Positions 1 through 9,136 of a stretch of DNA of 64,000 bases are shown in pieces. Source of the stretch: Paenibacillus mucilaginosus 3016. Lineage in GTDB: Bacteria; Bacillota; Bacilli; Paenibacillales; NBRC-103111. The notes below the pieces were generated by a model, which saw nothing but the letters and a program-made list of their open reading frames with translations, ran no database searches and was not told the DNA's origin. The position numbers and the translations under genes are program-made. Position 1 is the stretch's first letter. Each line of letters opens with the position of its first letter. The stretch is taken from positions 4,420,001 through 4,484,000 of the forward strand of contig NC_016935.1 in the NCBI RefSeq assembly GCF_000250655.1, in the 5' to 3' direction.

Positions 1-297
1 TAGCCGATCATTTTACGGAGCCGATTACGCTCGATTCTCTTCGCGGCTGAACTCTGTGTCAGCAAATACTACATCTCGCACATTTTCTCGGACCGAATCA
101 AAATGAATTTCAGGCAGTACCTCGGACTGCTTCGCGCTGAATACGCTGCCAAGCTGATACGTACAACGGATGCGGCCTTATCGGCGGTCAGCAGCAGTGC
201 CGGGTTTGACAGCCAGCGCACGTTCAACCGCGTGTTCCATGCCAAATACGGGATGTCCCCGAGGGAGTACAGGAACCATGTTCGCCAATCTAAATAA
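1..297 (+). pseudogene. AraC-family regulator, C-terminal DNA-binding part, frameshifted and cut by the window edge
   Basis: Two adjacent reading frames together give a typical AraC/XylS double helix-turn-helix. Frame 3 (bases 3-41) reads a normal entry into the first helices (PITLDSL). Frame 1 from about base 43 continues with AAELCVSKYYISHIF and ends in the second HTH (FNRVFHAKYGMSPREYR, stop at 295-297). One extra base near position 42 explains the break; frame 1 itself has a stop at bases 1-3. The N-terminal ligand-binding part lies outside the window, so neither the signal nor the target can be inferred. It could be a real pseudogene or a base-calling error. Confidence 0.8.
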
Positions 298-333
298 CTG
301 AGGCCCCTGGAATTTTCTGCCCATACCAAAAGA

Positions 334-364
334 AGACTGTCCTTGTACAACACAAGGGCAGTCT
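334..364. terminator. Bidirectional terminator between convergent genes
   Basis: Stem 334-346 pairs with 352-364 across 13 positions with one G-T pair and a 5-base loop. On the minus strand it is followed by a T-rich run (TCTTTT). It lies between the AraC fragment ending at 297 and the convergent hypothetical gene ending at 401, so it probably serves both. Confidence 0.7.
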
Positions 365-400
365 CTCTTGTACAGCTCCTAGAACCCATTGCTTACCGCA

Positions 401-985
401 TCATGGCGTTTGAAGGAACAGCAAATTCCGGTACACGAACCTCGAGAATGGAAACTTAAAGTTAAGTGCTATGCCTCCCTGCTCTACACCGACATCCACA
501 GAAACCAGTGCCGGAGTGCGAACCAGTGAACGGACCATCCGGTTCACCGCTCTCCGATCTTCTCTTCCCACGGCTTTGCTGAAGGCCGCTGCGAAGCAGG
601 TGTTACGGGCCAATTGGATGTACAGAGGCAGGATCGCCCGGGCAACGGCCCGGTGTGCCCGCGCCTCAAAGATAAACTGAGCCGTTCCAGGTGGAATGGT
701 AACTCCAGCCGCCAGCTCCAATCTGAAATTCCCTGTCGGAAAGGCCACGAAATATCCGATCCCGTTGGTACCCAGAGGCAATCCGCTGGTTCTCGGAGAA
801 ACTGACTTCAGGAGTCTGCCCATCGCAATGAGGTCAGTCGCCACGACAGCCCTGCTCCACTGCCTGGCGAAGGCTCCATTCTTCGCAATGGCCCTGTAGA
901 AAGGCAGCATGATTGCTGCTGTCCGCTGAAGCACCCGGACAGGGACAAATCCATTCTTGCGTTTGCCTATACTGTTCTTCGTCAT
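401..985 (-). CDS. Conserved-looking hypothetical protein (about 194 aa)
   Basis: I do not recognise the family. The protein is basic and Arg/Ala-rich, with no signal peptide and no clear membrane segment, and seems to hold two similar halves: each has a stretch like AxxxLPxYxxxAxNxxFxxxxSxAV (around residues 25-50 and 120-145). The hypothetical start at 1012 is unlikely; a GGGAGG site lies nine bases upstream of the ATG at 985 (MTKNSIG). It stands alone on the minus strand between a terminator and gdhA. Function unknown; the internal similarity is read by eye. Confidence 0.55.
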   Translation of the reverse strand: MTKNSIGKRKNGFVPVRVLQRTAAIMLPFYRAIAKNGAFARQWSRAVVATDLIAMGRLLKSVSPRTSGLPLGTNGIGYFVAFPTGNFRLELAAGVTIPPGTAQFIFEARAHRAVARAILPLYIQLARNTCFAAAFSKAVGREDRRAVNRMVRSLVRTPALVSVDVGVEQGGIALNFKFPFSRFVYRNLLFLQTP

Positions 986-1098
986 AGCGATCATCCTCCC
1001 GAATCGTGCCAAGACGTATCTAAGAACAGCATATGAGCGCAGGGGAGGATCTGCTTGGACTGCCCTATTCGGGGTTCCTGTGAAGAAAAGGCTGCGTG

Positions 1099-2478
1099 TT
1101 AAACCCCTTGGGCTATCATCGCCTCAGCGACTCTCACAAATCCCGCAATGTTGGCGCCGATGACCAGATTGCCCGGAACTCCGTATTCTTCAGAAGCTTT
1201 CATGCTTTCCCGATAAATATTATTCATGATCGTTTGCAGTCTAGCATCCACTTCTTCCATCGTCCAAGACAGTCTTGCGCTGTTTTGGGCCATCTCCAAG
1301 GCGGAGACCGACACACCGCCCGCGTTTGCCGCTTTGGCAGGGGCGAAGAGTACTTTATTTTCCAGGAAGATATCGATGGCTTCTAAGGTGGAAGGCATGT
1401 TCGCCCCTTCTCCTACGGCCTTTACCCCATTGCGAACAAGCAGCTCGGCGGAGGCTTTGTCGATTTCATTTTGTGTGGCGCACGGCAAAGCGATGTCGCA
1501 CGGAAGGGTCCAGATCCCCGAGCAGCCTTCCGTATAGATGGCATCCGGGTGTTCCAGCACATAATCACGGCATCTCTTGTTTTCTACTTCCTTTAGCCGT
1601 TTGATGGTAGAAAGATCGATACCGTCCTTATGATAAATAAAGCCGCCGGAATCACTGCATGCAACCACTTTGGCACCTAGCTGCATCGCTTTTTCCATGG
1701 CATAGATGGAGACGTTCCCTGAACCGGATACAACAACGGTGCTGCCATGAAAGCTCAAATTCCGGTCATTCAACATGTGTTCCACAAAATATACCGCGCC
1801 ATATCCGGTTGCCTCTTTGCGGCCGAGGCTCCCTCCGTAACCGATCCCTTTTCCGGTTAATACACCCGCTTCGTAGGCGCCGGCCAGCTTTTTATACTGC
1901 CCGAACATATAGCCGATTTCTTTGGCTCCAACGCCGATATCGCCTGCGGGAACATCCATATCCGGACCGATATATTTTCTCAGCTCCGTCATGAAGCTTT
2001 GGCAAAAACGCATAATCTCCAGATCCGACTTCCCTTTCGGGTCAAAATCGGAACCGCCTTTTCCGCCGCCGATCGGCTGCCCTGTTAACGAATTCTTAAA
2101 GATTTGTTCAAATCCCAAAAATTTGATGATACTGGCGTTCACGGAGGGGTGGAATCTTAAACCGCCCTTATACGGACCGATCGCATTGCTGAACTGAACC
2201 CGATAACCTCGGTTCACCCTTACTTTTCCCTTGTCATCCACCCAAGGAACCCGGAAAGAAATACACCGGTCCGGTTCGACCAGCTGATCCAAGATGGCAT
2301 GCTCGATGTATTTGGGATTTTTGTCGAGTACAGGGGTTAAGGAGTGTAAAACTTCTTTAACCGCCTGGTGAAACTCCAATTCATTGGGATTGCGTTGAAT
2401 TACGGTTTCAAATAGTTGGTTGACATAATCTTCTGCCGTACGACGGTGCATGGGCTCGACTTCCGTTAGTACTTTCAT
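1099..2478 (-). CDS. gdhA: NADP-type glutamate dehydrogenase
   Basis: Reductive amination of 2-oxoglutarate to L-glutamate with NADPH, a cytosolic hexameric enzyme of ammonia assimilation. The 459-residue length fits the short, GdhA-type class. The substrate-binding half carries PYKGGLRF near residue 105 and GGGKGGSDFDPKGK near 140; the Rossmann half has VVVSGSGNVS near 250. GGGGAG lies eight bases before the ATG at 2478. It is divergent from a GltC-like LysR regulator, so nitrogen-responsive control is likely (inference from neighbourhood). The assignment to NADP rather than NAD rests on length and overall resemblance to the anabolic type. Confidence 0.96.
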   Translation of the reverse strand: MKVLTEVEPMHRRTAEDYVNQLFETVIQRNPNELEFHQAVKEVLHSLTPVLDKNPKYIEHAILDQLVEPDRCISFRVPWVDDKGKVRVNRGYRVQFSNAIGPYKGGLRFHPSVNASIIKFLGFEQIFKNSLTGQPIGGGKGGSDFDPKGKSDLEIMRFCQSFMTELRKYIGPDMDVPAGDIGVGAKEIGYMFGQYKKLAGAYEAGVLTGKGIGYGGSLGRKEATGYGAVYFVEHMLNDRNLSFHGSTVVVSGSGNVSIYAMEKAMQLGAKVVACSDSGGFIYHKDGIDLSTIKRLKEVENKRCRDYVLEHPDAIYTEGCSGIWTLPCDIALPCATQNEIDKASAELLVRNGVKAVGEGANMPSTLEAIDIFLENKVLFAPAKAANAGGVSVSALEMAQNSARLSWTMEEVDARLQTIMNNIYRESMKASEEYGVPGNLVIGANIAGFVRVAEAMIAQGV

Positions 2479-2623
2479 GAATACACTCCCCAGTTGTATG
2501 AATGCAAAATTAAACTCTTTTTTTCATTGTGGTTTCATTCTATAATTTAATAATTCATCGCTCCAATATTCAAATCCGATGAAGTTCATGCGTTTTATGC
2601 ATAAGCAGGGAGGGAAACATCCA
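2479..2623. promoter_or_regulatory. gdhA-gltC divergent regulatory region
   Basis: This 145-base AT-rich gap holds both promoters. Toward gdhA, TTGAAT (plus 2568-2573) with an AT-rich -10 about 17 bases on is a weak sigma-A candidate. A perfect 10-base palindrome TTATGCATAA at 2595-2604 sits just before the gltC ribosome binding site and could be an operator. I did not see a clear copy of the B. subtilis GltC box, so the exact site is unresolved. Confidence 0.4.
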
Positions 2624-3529
2624 GTGGAAATTAGACAAATGCGATACTTTATGGAAGTTGCCGAAAGAGAGCATGTAACGGAGGCTGCGAATGCCCTGCA
2701 CGTTGCCCAATCTTCCGTGAGCAGACAGATCTTTAATTTGGAAAGTGAATTGGGGGTCGATCTCTTCATACGTGAGGGACGGAGAGTAAAATTAACACCG
2801 ATAGGAAAAATATTCCTTGCACGCGTGAAGCAGGCCATGAACATGATTAACGAAGCGGAGAGGGAAGTAAAGGAATATTTGGAGCCGGAAAAAGGTACGG
2901 TTCGCATTGCGTTTCCAATCAGCCTGGCAGCACATGTACTGCCAACGGCCATCTATGCTTTTCGAGAGCGGTATCCGGAAGCGAAATTTCAGATGAGACA
3001 GGCTCTTTATCGGGACTTGATTGACGGGGTGATCCAAGGTGAATTTAACTTGGCCATGATCGCCCCCGTACCGGAAGAAGAGAAAAAGATTAAGCAAAAG
3101 ATATTATTTACAGAACAAATCGTCGCCCTGCTGCCGATTCATCATCCGCTGGCCAAACGATCAACCATTGGGCTTAGAGAACTGAAGGATGTTCCTTTTG
3201 TCACACTGCCCGAAGGAACCGTGTTTCGAGAGATCGTTCTGAGGGCATGCGGTGAACTTGGATTTACCCCGCATATCGCTTTTGAAGGAGATGATATCGA
3301 TGCGCTGAAGGGGTTAGTCTCAGCAGGACTGGGAGCCGCGCTAATGCCCGAGGTTACCTTAGTGGATAACATTCCGCAGTCCACTGTGAAAATCCCGATA
3401 GTCGATCCCCCGGTGACTCGATCGATAGGCGTGCTCTGTCCAACGCAGCGCAAATTACTTCCTACGGAGCAGTTGTTTTATAATTTTCTTTCGGATTTTT
3501 TTGCAGGAGGCCAGTATGCCAGACGATAG
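2624..3529 (+). CDS. gltC: LysR-family regulator of glutamate metabolism, GltC-like
   Basis: About 301 residues. The N-terminal winged HTH (residues 1-60) contains REHVTEAANALHVAQSSVSR, followed by the usual linker helix and a periplasmic-binding-protein-like effector domain (about 90-295). The whole protein resembles B. subtilis GltC, including EYLEP..GTV.I.FP near 85 and DIDALKGLVSAGLGAALMPE near 225. GltC in Bacillus activates glutamate synthase and senses 2-oxoglutarate/glutamate; here it faces gdhA, so it probably controls that gene. GTG at 2624 is the likely start because AGGGAGGG lies nine bases upstream; the upstream in-frame codon at 2579 has no such site. Confidence 0.9.
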   Translation: MEIRQMRYFMEVAEREHVTEAANALHVAQSSVSRQIFNLESELGVDLFIREGRRVKLTPIGKIFLARVKQAMNMINEAEREVKEYLEPEKGTVRIAFPISLAAHVLPTAIYAFRERYPEAKFQMRQALYRDLIDGVIQGEFNLAMIAPVPEEEKKIKQKILFTEQIVALLPIHHPLAKRSTIGLRELKDVPFVTLPEGTVFREIVLRACGELGFTPHIAFEGDDIDALKGLVSAGLGAALMPEVTLVDNIPQSTVKIPIVDPPVTRSIGVLCPTQRKLLPTEQLFYNFLSDFFAGGQYARR

Positions 3530-3599
3530 CGGAGGACATGATTCTGTACTCCCTAGGGGTCATCCCGTATTCCCCTGTTCGGGGTTCCTGCAAATCAAA

Positions 3600-3623
3600 A
3601 AGACCAGCCCGTGGGCTGATCTT
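3600..3623. terminator. Terminator between gltC and the convergent catabolic run
   Basis: AAGACCAGCCC (3600-3610) pairs with GGGCTGATCTT (3613-3623) with one mismatch. There are T-runs on both sides (TTTTGG on plus, TTTTTGATTTG on minus), so it can stop transcription from either direction. Confidence 0.7.
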
Positions 3624-3647
3624 TTGGGTTGGTTACCTTCTACGGTC

Positions 3648-4541
3648 TTATTCATAATATTCATACGGCTTCCACTGGGAATAGGGAGATACTTGCTTCT
3701 GCCCTGGCCAAGGCCTTGCCGTAACCCATGAAGAGGAACCCCGCAGCACCTCACCCCGGATCTTCTCGATCAGCGAATAAGGAATCTTCGGCTGCTCAAC
3801 AGGGGTCAATGCCGCCTGGATGTGATTCACTTCGGCACACAGCCGCTGCACACAAGCCTCCATGATCTCTTTTCCGAGTTCGGGGCTTGCTTCGTCCGCA
3901 TCGCTTCCCAGGGCCAGACGTCCACCGGATAAAGGGACGTTCTCCCATCCTCTTGCTTTCATATCCACCAAATCGGGCCGGATATACATGAGCTGGGAGA
4001 GCTCGTATTTGCCTGCATGATCCCCCGTATACATACCTTGGACTAACTCGGGGTCACTTCTCACCCACACCTTGACCGGAATGTACGCCATGAAACGGTC
4101 TGCAGCCTGCCGCAAATCTTCCTGATTTCCTCCGCTGTGGCCCGTAATCACGACAACGGCTTGAAACCCCGCATTCACAAAGGCCCTGAGTTGATATAAG
4201 AAGAAGGACAGGAACACAGCCGGAGGTACGGCGGTCATATGGGGATTCTCTTTTCCGACGTTCTCTTCGAGCCATCCTGCATGATATCCCGATTCATGAA
4301 TATGGTATCCCATGGACGGAGCGACAATGCCGCCTGCCTGCCAGGCAGCCTGATGACATAGCCATTCCGCTTTGATCGTGTCCAATCCGAAAGCGCTGAC
4401 CTGACCATGAGGCTCACACAGACCGAGCGGCAAATAGACGACCGGACACTGGGCTAACCGCTGCTTGAACTCATAGGGCAGCAGCTCCGACCACAGCGTC
4501 TTGGTGCCAGGGGCCGGATTACCACCAGTACTTGGTTTCAT
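3648..4541 (-). CDS. Creatininase-family amidohydrolase
   Basis: A 297-residue member of the creatininase/creatinine amidohydrolase superfamily (related to MftE and ArfB), zinc- or manganese-dependent cyclic-amide hydrolases. Metal ligands are visible: PLGLCEPHGQ near residue 40 (Glu, His), GLDT near 52 (Asp), TGHSGGNQ near 133 and a later GDHAGKYE. The TGHSGGN variant replaces the more usual NGHGGN. The ATG at 4541 overlaps the end of the upstream aldo/keto reductase by 23 bases, so the two are co-translated. It is the last gene of the moc-like run. The substrate is unknown; members open lactam rings, which would suit a cyclic amide or lactone intermediate (inference). Confidence 0.85.
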   Translation of the reverse strand: MKPSTGGNPAPGTKTLWSELLPYEFKQRLAQCPVVYLPLGLCEPHGQVSAFGLDTIKAEWLCHQAAWQAGGIVAPSMGYHIHESGYHAGWLEENVGKENPHMTAVPPAVFLSFFLYQLRAFVNAGFQAVVVITGHSGGNQEDLRQAADRFMAYIPVKVWVRSDPELVQGMYTGDHAGKYELSQLMYIRPDLVDMKARGWENVPLSGGRLALGSDADEASPELGKEIMEACVQRLCAEVNHIQAALTPVEQPKIPYSLIEKIRGEVLRGSSSWVTARPWPGQKQVSPYSQWKPYEYYE

Positions 4542-5505
4542 AGAAGTTTCTCACCCATCTGTGATGGCGCCGGATCTGTTCAAAGACCTCGCCCGGTAAA
4601 GGATCACGACCCGCTGCGGCTATATTCTCGTCCGCGTACTGCGGAATATGCATTGAAGAGATGGCCGTCGTGACACCCGGGTGATGCAGCACGAATCGGA
4701 TGGCCAGCTCGGCCAGACTGTTCGCATAGGCAGGGACATATTCTTCACGCAGCCGGTTGACCCGGTCGATATACACCTGACGGGGCATGTAATCAAAGTA
4801 CGATGCTCTGAAATCATCCGGTTCAAACACGGTATCTTCCCTGAGGAAGCCCGTTAATCCGCCTTCATCCAAAATACAGCGTGCGATCACGGCGACCTGG
4901 TGTTCCTGGCAGATAGGAATGAGGCAGTCGAGCGCCAGCGGATCGAAGATGTTAAACACCGTCTGAACCGCGTCGATCTGCCCGCTTTGGATAATGGACA
5001 AGGCAATATCGTGGCGCTGGTCGGGTAAAGAGATCCCGATGGCCTTGATCTTCCCCTCCCGCTTCAGCTGCTGCAGTTCCTCCATCCAGTAGCCGGTCTG
5101 ATCCCATTGGGGCCAATATTGATGAAGCTGCATCAAATCGATCGATTCTACCCCTAACTGTCCCAGCGAAATTTCCGTACTTTCCCTCAGCCAGCCTTTG
5201 GGATACGCCGTTTCCACCGGGATGGGCATGCCCCAGCCCAGATTGCCGGGGCCTTTGGATTGAACCTTGGAAGCAATGAACGGTGCTTCACCTCTCCATT
5301 CGCGCAAGGCCAAGCCGATGATTCTCTCCGACTCCCCGTAATTTCGTGCGGTGTCAATCAAATTCACGCCATTCTCCAGGCTGTGCAGGACGGAGCGGAC
5401 CAATTCGTTATCCGTATATGGGCCAAACGCCCCGCCTAATCCCATCGCGCCAAAGCCCAGGCGCGAAACCTGCTTTCCTGATCGTCCGAACGCATTAGAT
5501 TTCAT
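4519..5505 (-). CDS. Aldo/keto reductase
   Basis: A 328-residue NAD(P)H-dependent oxidoreductase of the AKR TIM-barrel superfamily. The pattern is typical: LGFGAMGLGG near the N terminus, NLIDTARNYGESE near residue 45 (catalytic Asp and Tyr), SKVQ near 75 (Lys), DLMQLHQY near 120 and late cofactor-side residues. The ATG at 5505 follows GAGGAG at a suitable distance; the in-frame extension toward 5646 runs over the Rieske gene and is not needed. It lies 14 bases after the Rieske gene and overlaps the creatininase gene, placing it inside the catabolic run. Confidence 0.9.
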   Translation of the reverse strand: MKSNAFGRSGKQVSRLGFGAMGLGGAFGPYTDNELVRSVLHSLENGVNLIDTARNYGESERIIGLALREWRGEAPFIASKVQSKGPGNLGWGMPIPVETAYPKGWLRESTEISLGQLGVESIDLMQLHQYWPQWDQTGYWMEELQQLKREGKIKAIGISLPDQRHDIALSIIQSGQIDAVQTVFNIFDPLALDCLIPICQEHQVAVIARCILDEGGLTGFLREDTVFEPDDFRASYFDYMPRQVYIDRVNRLREEYVPAYANSLAELAIRFVLHHPGVTTAISSMHIPQYADENIAAAGRDPLPGEVFEQIRRHHRWVRNFYETKYWW

Positions 5506-5519
5506 GAAGATAGTCTCCT

Positions 5520-5840
5520 CTAATCGATTTGAATAAGTACTTTGCCCTCTTCGATTTTGACAGGGTACGTTTTGAGTGCAATGCAGACGGGCCGGCGTTT
5601 GGCCGCACCGGTTGGGATGTCGAACCGGCCGTTGTGCTTCGGGCACTCAATCACATCCCCCATCACGAGACCGTCCGCCAAATGAACGGGTTCGTGCGTG
5701 CAGTATCCGTCGGAGGCGTAGTACTTGCTGTTCTCCGTCCGGTAAATGGCAAAGGTCCGGTCCCCATAGTCGAAGCGGATGACATCCTCCACCTCAATCT
5801 CTTCCGCAGCGCAGGCTTCGACCCATTGTGCGATGCTCAT
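5520..5840 (-). CDS. Rieske [2Fe-2S] ferredoxin, MocE-like
   Basis: A small soluble Rieske protein of about 106 residues. Both cluster-binding boxes are intact: CTHEPVHLADG (C-x-H) near residue 45 and CPKHNGRFDI (C-x2-H) near 65. Such stand-alone Rieske proteins hand electrons to an oxygenase. The next gene upstream is a membrane di-iron desaturase/hydroxylase, the arrangement of mocD-mocE in rhizopine catabolism. The start at 5840 is supported by GGAGGG seven bases upstream. No dedicated ferredoxin reductase gene is seen nearby, so a shared reductase would have to supply electrons (inference). Confidence 0.9.
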   Translation of the reverse strand: MSIAQWVEACAAEEIEVEDVIRFDYGDRTFAIYRTENSKYYASDGYCTHEPVHLADGLVMGDVIECPKHNGRFDIPTGAAKRRPVCIALKTYPVKIEEGKVLIQID

Positions 5841-5871
5841 GATTCTTCCCTCCATTCCCTATTGAATATCG

Positions 5872-6978
5872 TTAACTTGCGGTTCCATTCGTTACGGCTG
5901 CTTCATCCCCATCCTGCCGGATCCCGTATACATACGGACGGGCCGTGTCCGGCAGGGGCCGCTCAATCACATAGGCCGGATTGTCCTTTTGTTTGATCAG
6001 GGCGGCAACCACTTCCTTCAGGGCAGCCCAAAGGCTGGGGCTTGCCGCCGGACAATCATGCTTCATCTCCTGATGAAGCTGGGGCAGCGCGTGATAGGGA
6101 ACCATCGGGAACATGTGGTGCTCCGTATGGTAGTTCATATTCCAGTACAGGAACCGGAAGATCGGATTCATATAGACGGTGCGGGTGTTCAGCCGGTGGT
6201 CGAGCACATCTTCATGCAGTCCCAGATGCTGTGTGATGCCGAAGAGGATGACTACTGCGCCCCCGTAGAACGAAGGCAAAAAGATGAACATCGCGGGCAG
6301 GATGCTCCCGGTATAGATGCATGCTGCAATCACGCCAAGGATAACGAACGCGTAGACTCGCGCTTCCCAGAACGTCTTCCCGTACTCCGATGCGGGAATG
6401 TATTCTCTCTCCTGCTTGTCGAGCCGGCCGAACACATGCAGGATTACCCGTTTGAGTTCAACCGGTCCGCCATACAAATGAAAAATTTGCATGAGCAGGA
6501 TTTTCCACACGGGAGGCCGTTCTGTTATGATCTCCGGGTCGCGGCCTACGATGATGGTGTCCGTATGGTGGCGGGCATGGCTCCACCTCCAGGGCGTTGC
6601 CGACCGGAGAACCATGAAGGATGCGATCTGGTAGATGACTTCGTTCATCCACGGGGTCTTGAATGCGGTTCCGTGTCCGCACTCATGCCATCTGGAATCG
6701 CCCGGTGTCGCATACAGGATGCCGTAGACGAGGAAGGCGGGGACCGCCCACCAGGTGCCCCAGGTTTGATAAGCGATTAGCCCTACGAGGGCAAGGGATC
6801 CGAACCAGATGAAGGTATCCCGGATCGCCGGACCGTCCTTTCTCTTCATCAGCTCTTTCAACCGCTGCCGGGGGATCGGACTCGTATACCACTCCGCTGT
6901 AGCGAGTCCTCTCTCCTGCGCGCGCTGATTCTCGGGTCCGGTAATGCTGTAATCTCGTTTGTGCGGATTCGAAGCCAT
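5872..6978 (-). CDS. Membrane fatty-acid-desaturase-type oxygenase, MocD-like
   Basis: A 368-residue integral membrane di-iron protein. Histidine boxes that bind the two irons are clear: HECGHGTAF near residue 105, HARHHTDT near 143, HLGLHEDV near 260 and NYHTEHHMF near 293. Hydrophobic spans lie between them (for example residues 55-85 and 210-250). The family includes acyl desaturases and hydroxylases; the adjacent Rieske protein and the sugar-type neighbours favour a MocD-like oxygenase acting on a small cyclitol or amine instead of a lipid (inference). AAGGAGGAATC supports the ATG at 6978. A true lipid desaturase cannot be excluded. Confidence 0.88.
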   Translation of the reverse strand: MASNPHKRDYSITGPENQRAQERGLATAEWYTSPIPRQRLKELMKRKDGPAIRDTFIWFGSLALVGLIAYQTWGTWWAVPAFLVYGILYATPGDSRWHECGHGTAFKTPWMNEVIYQIASFMVLRSATPWRWSHARHHTDTIIVGRDPEIITERPPVWKILLMQIFHLYGGPVELKRVILHVFGRLDKQEREYIPASEYGKTFWEARVYAFVILGVIAACIYTGSILPAMFIFLPSFYGGAVVILFGITQHLGLHEDVLDHRLNTRTVYMNPIFRFLYWNMNYHTEHHMFPMVPYHALPQLHQEMKHDCPAASPSLWAALKEVVAALIKQKDNPAYVIERPLPDTARPYVYGIRQDGDEAAVTNGTAS

Positions 6979-7015
6979 GCCTGATTCCTCCTTTGCCCGC
7001 TGGATGTGCGGCGGA

Positions 7016-7918
7016 TTAGCAGCCGTTCTGCTTCAGTTTGTCATCCAGGAATTTCTTCGCCCGCGGGATGTCCTGCTCATCCAGATGCTCGATAATGATT
7101 GGGATGTTCGGATGAAGCCTGGACAGCCTCTGCAGATACAGGTCGTAGTTCAGGATCCCGAGTCCCGGGGCCGGGAGCTCCACCGCCCCGGCTCCCCGGA
7201 ACGTGTGGGATTCGACAGCGTCGATGGCGGCGTGCTTCTCCGAGGTGTCTTCGGCAGGCTTGCAGTCTTTGGCGTGGGCCATCTTGATTTTGTCGCCCAG
7301 CGTATTGAAGATAAGATTCAGTTCCTCATCCACATGATGAATATTCGTATCCGTAAAATAATTGGTAGGATCCATCAGCAGGCCAAGCCCCGGATGATTC
7401 ACGTCGGAGAATAGTCGGGACAGCGCCTGCACCGATCCGATTACGTTATTCACGTAGTTCTCGACCAGAAAGACGGAGCCGTGATCATAAGCGAATTTGG
7501 CCAGATTCTCCAGTTCTCGGCACACTTCCTCATAGGCTTCCTCCGTGCCGTTCTTGTCATCCCACACCCAATCGCTTTCGGTGTTGTAGGTGCCTGTCTC
7601 GCTGATCACGTAAGGGGTTCCTAGATCCCGCGCATGCTTCAAGAGAGTTCTCAATCCGGACAGGTTCTGTTCCCGTTTTTTCGGGTCCGGATGAATAATA
7701 TTGGTGTACCCCGAGATGCAGACGATGGGCAGGTTCGCTTCCCTGAACGCATCCCGGATCGTGTGACACTTCTCCCGCGTAAGGGACTCGAAGGACAGAT
7801 CCATGTCCTTGAAGGAGAGATCCAGTTGAACGCACGAGAACCCGTCCCGTTGAATTCGCTTGATGGTCTCCGCCAGCGTATAGGGATAATACCCGTTGAA
7901 GATACCTACAGAAATCAT
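7016..7918 (-). CDS. Sugar-phosphate isomerase/epimerase-like TIM-barrel protein (MocC/IolE type)
   Basis: A 300-residue xylose-isomerase-like TIM barrel. The N terminus (MISVGIFNGYYPYTLAETI) leads into the first strand. Metal-ligand candidates are VENYVN near residue 155, MDPTNYF near 190, MAHAKDC near 223 and IIEHLDEQD near 283. The family covers IolE (inosose dehydratase), MocC and sugar epimerases. The ATG at 7918 overlaps the stop of the upstream Gfo/Idh gene by four bases (ATGA), so they are translationally coupled. The desaturase gene follows after 37 bases. The exact reaction is not inferable. Confidence 0.85.
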   Translation of the reverse strand: MISVGIFNGYYPYTLAETIKRIQRDGFSCVQLDLSFKDMDLSFESLTREKCHTIRDAFREANLPIVCISGYTNIIHPDPKKREQNLSGLRTLLKHARDLGTPYVISETGTYNTESDWVWDDKNGTEEAYEEVCRELENLAKFAYDHGSVFLVENYVNNVIGSVQALSRLFSDVNHPGLGLLMDPTNYFTDTNIHHVDEELNLIFNTLGDKIKMAHAKDCKPAEDTSEKHAAIDAVESHTFRGAGAVELPAPGLGILNYDLYLQRLSRLHPNIPIIIEHLDEQDIPRAKKFLDDKLKQNGC

Positions 7919-9067
7919 GGCTGCATGCCCCCTTCAAAAGTGTAAGCGGAATATTGGCTTTCGATCTCCGTCAAAGCAACCGTGCGCTGTTCGGCGATGG
8001 ACTTGTAACACGCATCGACCAGGGCCAGCGATCTCAGGTTATCCCGGCCGCCGATCTCCGGCTCACTGTCCGTCTCTACAGCACGCAGCAGCTGGGCCAT
8101 CGTTCCCTGGAACGCATCCGGAAACCAGACGCCGTTCCACTGAGGCCGGTACCATTGATTCGGGGACTGCTTTGTAGTGAACTCAAGCGTACTTGGTGTG
8201 CGTTCGGGATAAGACGGCCAGCCGATCGTTCCTTGAGCCATGCCGTCCAGTCCTTCCACGCGCCATTTGATATACAGATCCTTCTCCGCCCCCTCGCCCG
8301 GCCAAGCCCACACATCATCCAAGCTGGTCGCTAACAGCTCATTGGCATAGTGGAACGTGTACTGCGTGATCCCGTCAATATGCGGGAACGGCGTCCGGGG
8401 GTCCCGGCGCGCAACCGCGGTGATTTTCTCCGGATCTCCGAACAGATAACGGAAAATATCGATGTGATGTATTCCCATATTGAGGATTTCGATGGCGAAT
8501 AGGTATGCAGGAACTCCTGCCAATGGGGAATCGCACGCATTTCGATCGTGGCCAGGACGGGTTCGCCAAGATATCCCCGGTCGAGTATGGTCTTGAGCGC
8601 CCGCATCGATTGGTCATACCGCATGTTCGAATTGACGGCGATTTTGATGCCGGCGCCCTCACAAAGCTCGACGATTTCATGAGCGTCCCGGGCGTTCATC
8701 GCCAGCGGCTTCTGGCACAGAATGCCCTTGATGTGGTCCTGCTTCACAGCCCGCCTGACCACCTCCAGCTGGCGGTCCGGTGGAATGGCAATATCGAGAA
8801 TCTCAATCCGCGGATCACCGATCAGTTCCTCCCATGTCCGGTATACTACCGGGATCTGCCTCAGCTCCGCAGCCGCCTTCGCATTGTCGAAGGTTCTTGA
8901 GCTGATGGCGTAAGGGTTGAATCCTGCATCCCGATATGCCACGAGATGGCAGTCCCGCATAATGAACCCGGAACCGATACAGCCAATTCGATAATCCTTG
9001 CGCTTCGGCATGACCGGCTCGACCGGTAAGTGCAGATCTATCGTCCCCACTGGATCATCCTCCTTCA
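7915..9067 (-). pseudogene. Gfo/Idh/MocA-family dehydrogenase, interrupted by one frameshift
   Basis: It would encode about 384 residues. The N-terminal Rossmann part runs from 9067 down to about 8500 (GCIGSGFIMRDCH; QKPLAMNARDA with the family's EKP-type motif as QKP). The C-terminal part resumes in another frame (EILNMGIHHIDIFRYLFG) to the stop at 7915. The two join cleanly if one base is missing near 8491-8503. Family members oxidise or reduce sugars and cyclitols with NAD(P), and MocA is the rhizopine member. The ATG at 9067 is the probable start. The preserved flanking sequence makes a sequencing error quite possible. Confidence 0.82.
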
Positions 9068-9136
9068 TGGTCCTTCCCTGAGTGCCCGACACCAATAAAG
9101 CGCTTTCTATTTGTTCATTTACAAATCCCCTCCCCC

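Noticed and set aside
5989..6780. Plus-strand open frame of 263 codons
   Set aside because: Antisense to the desaturase gene with its four histidine boxes.
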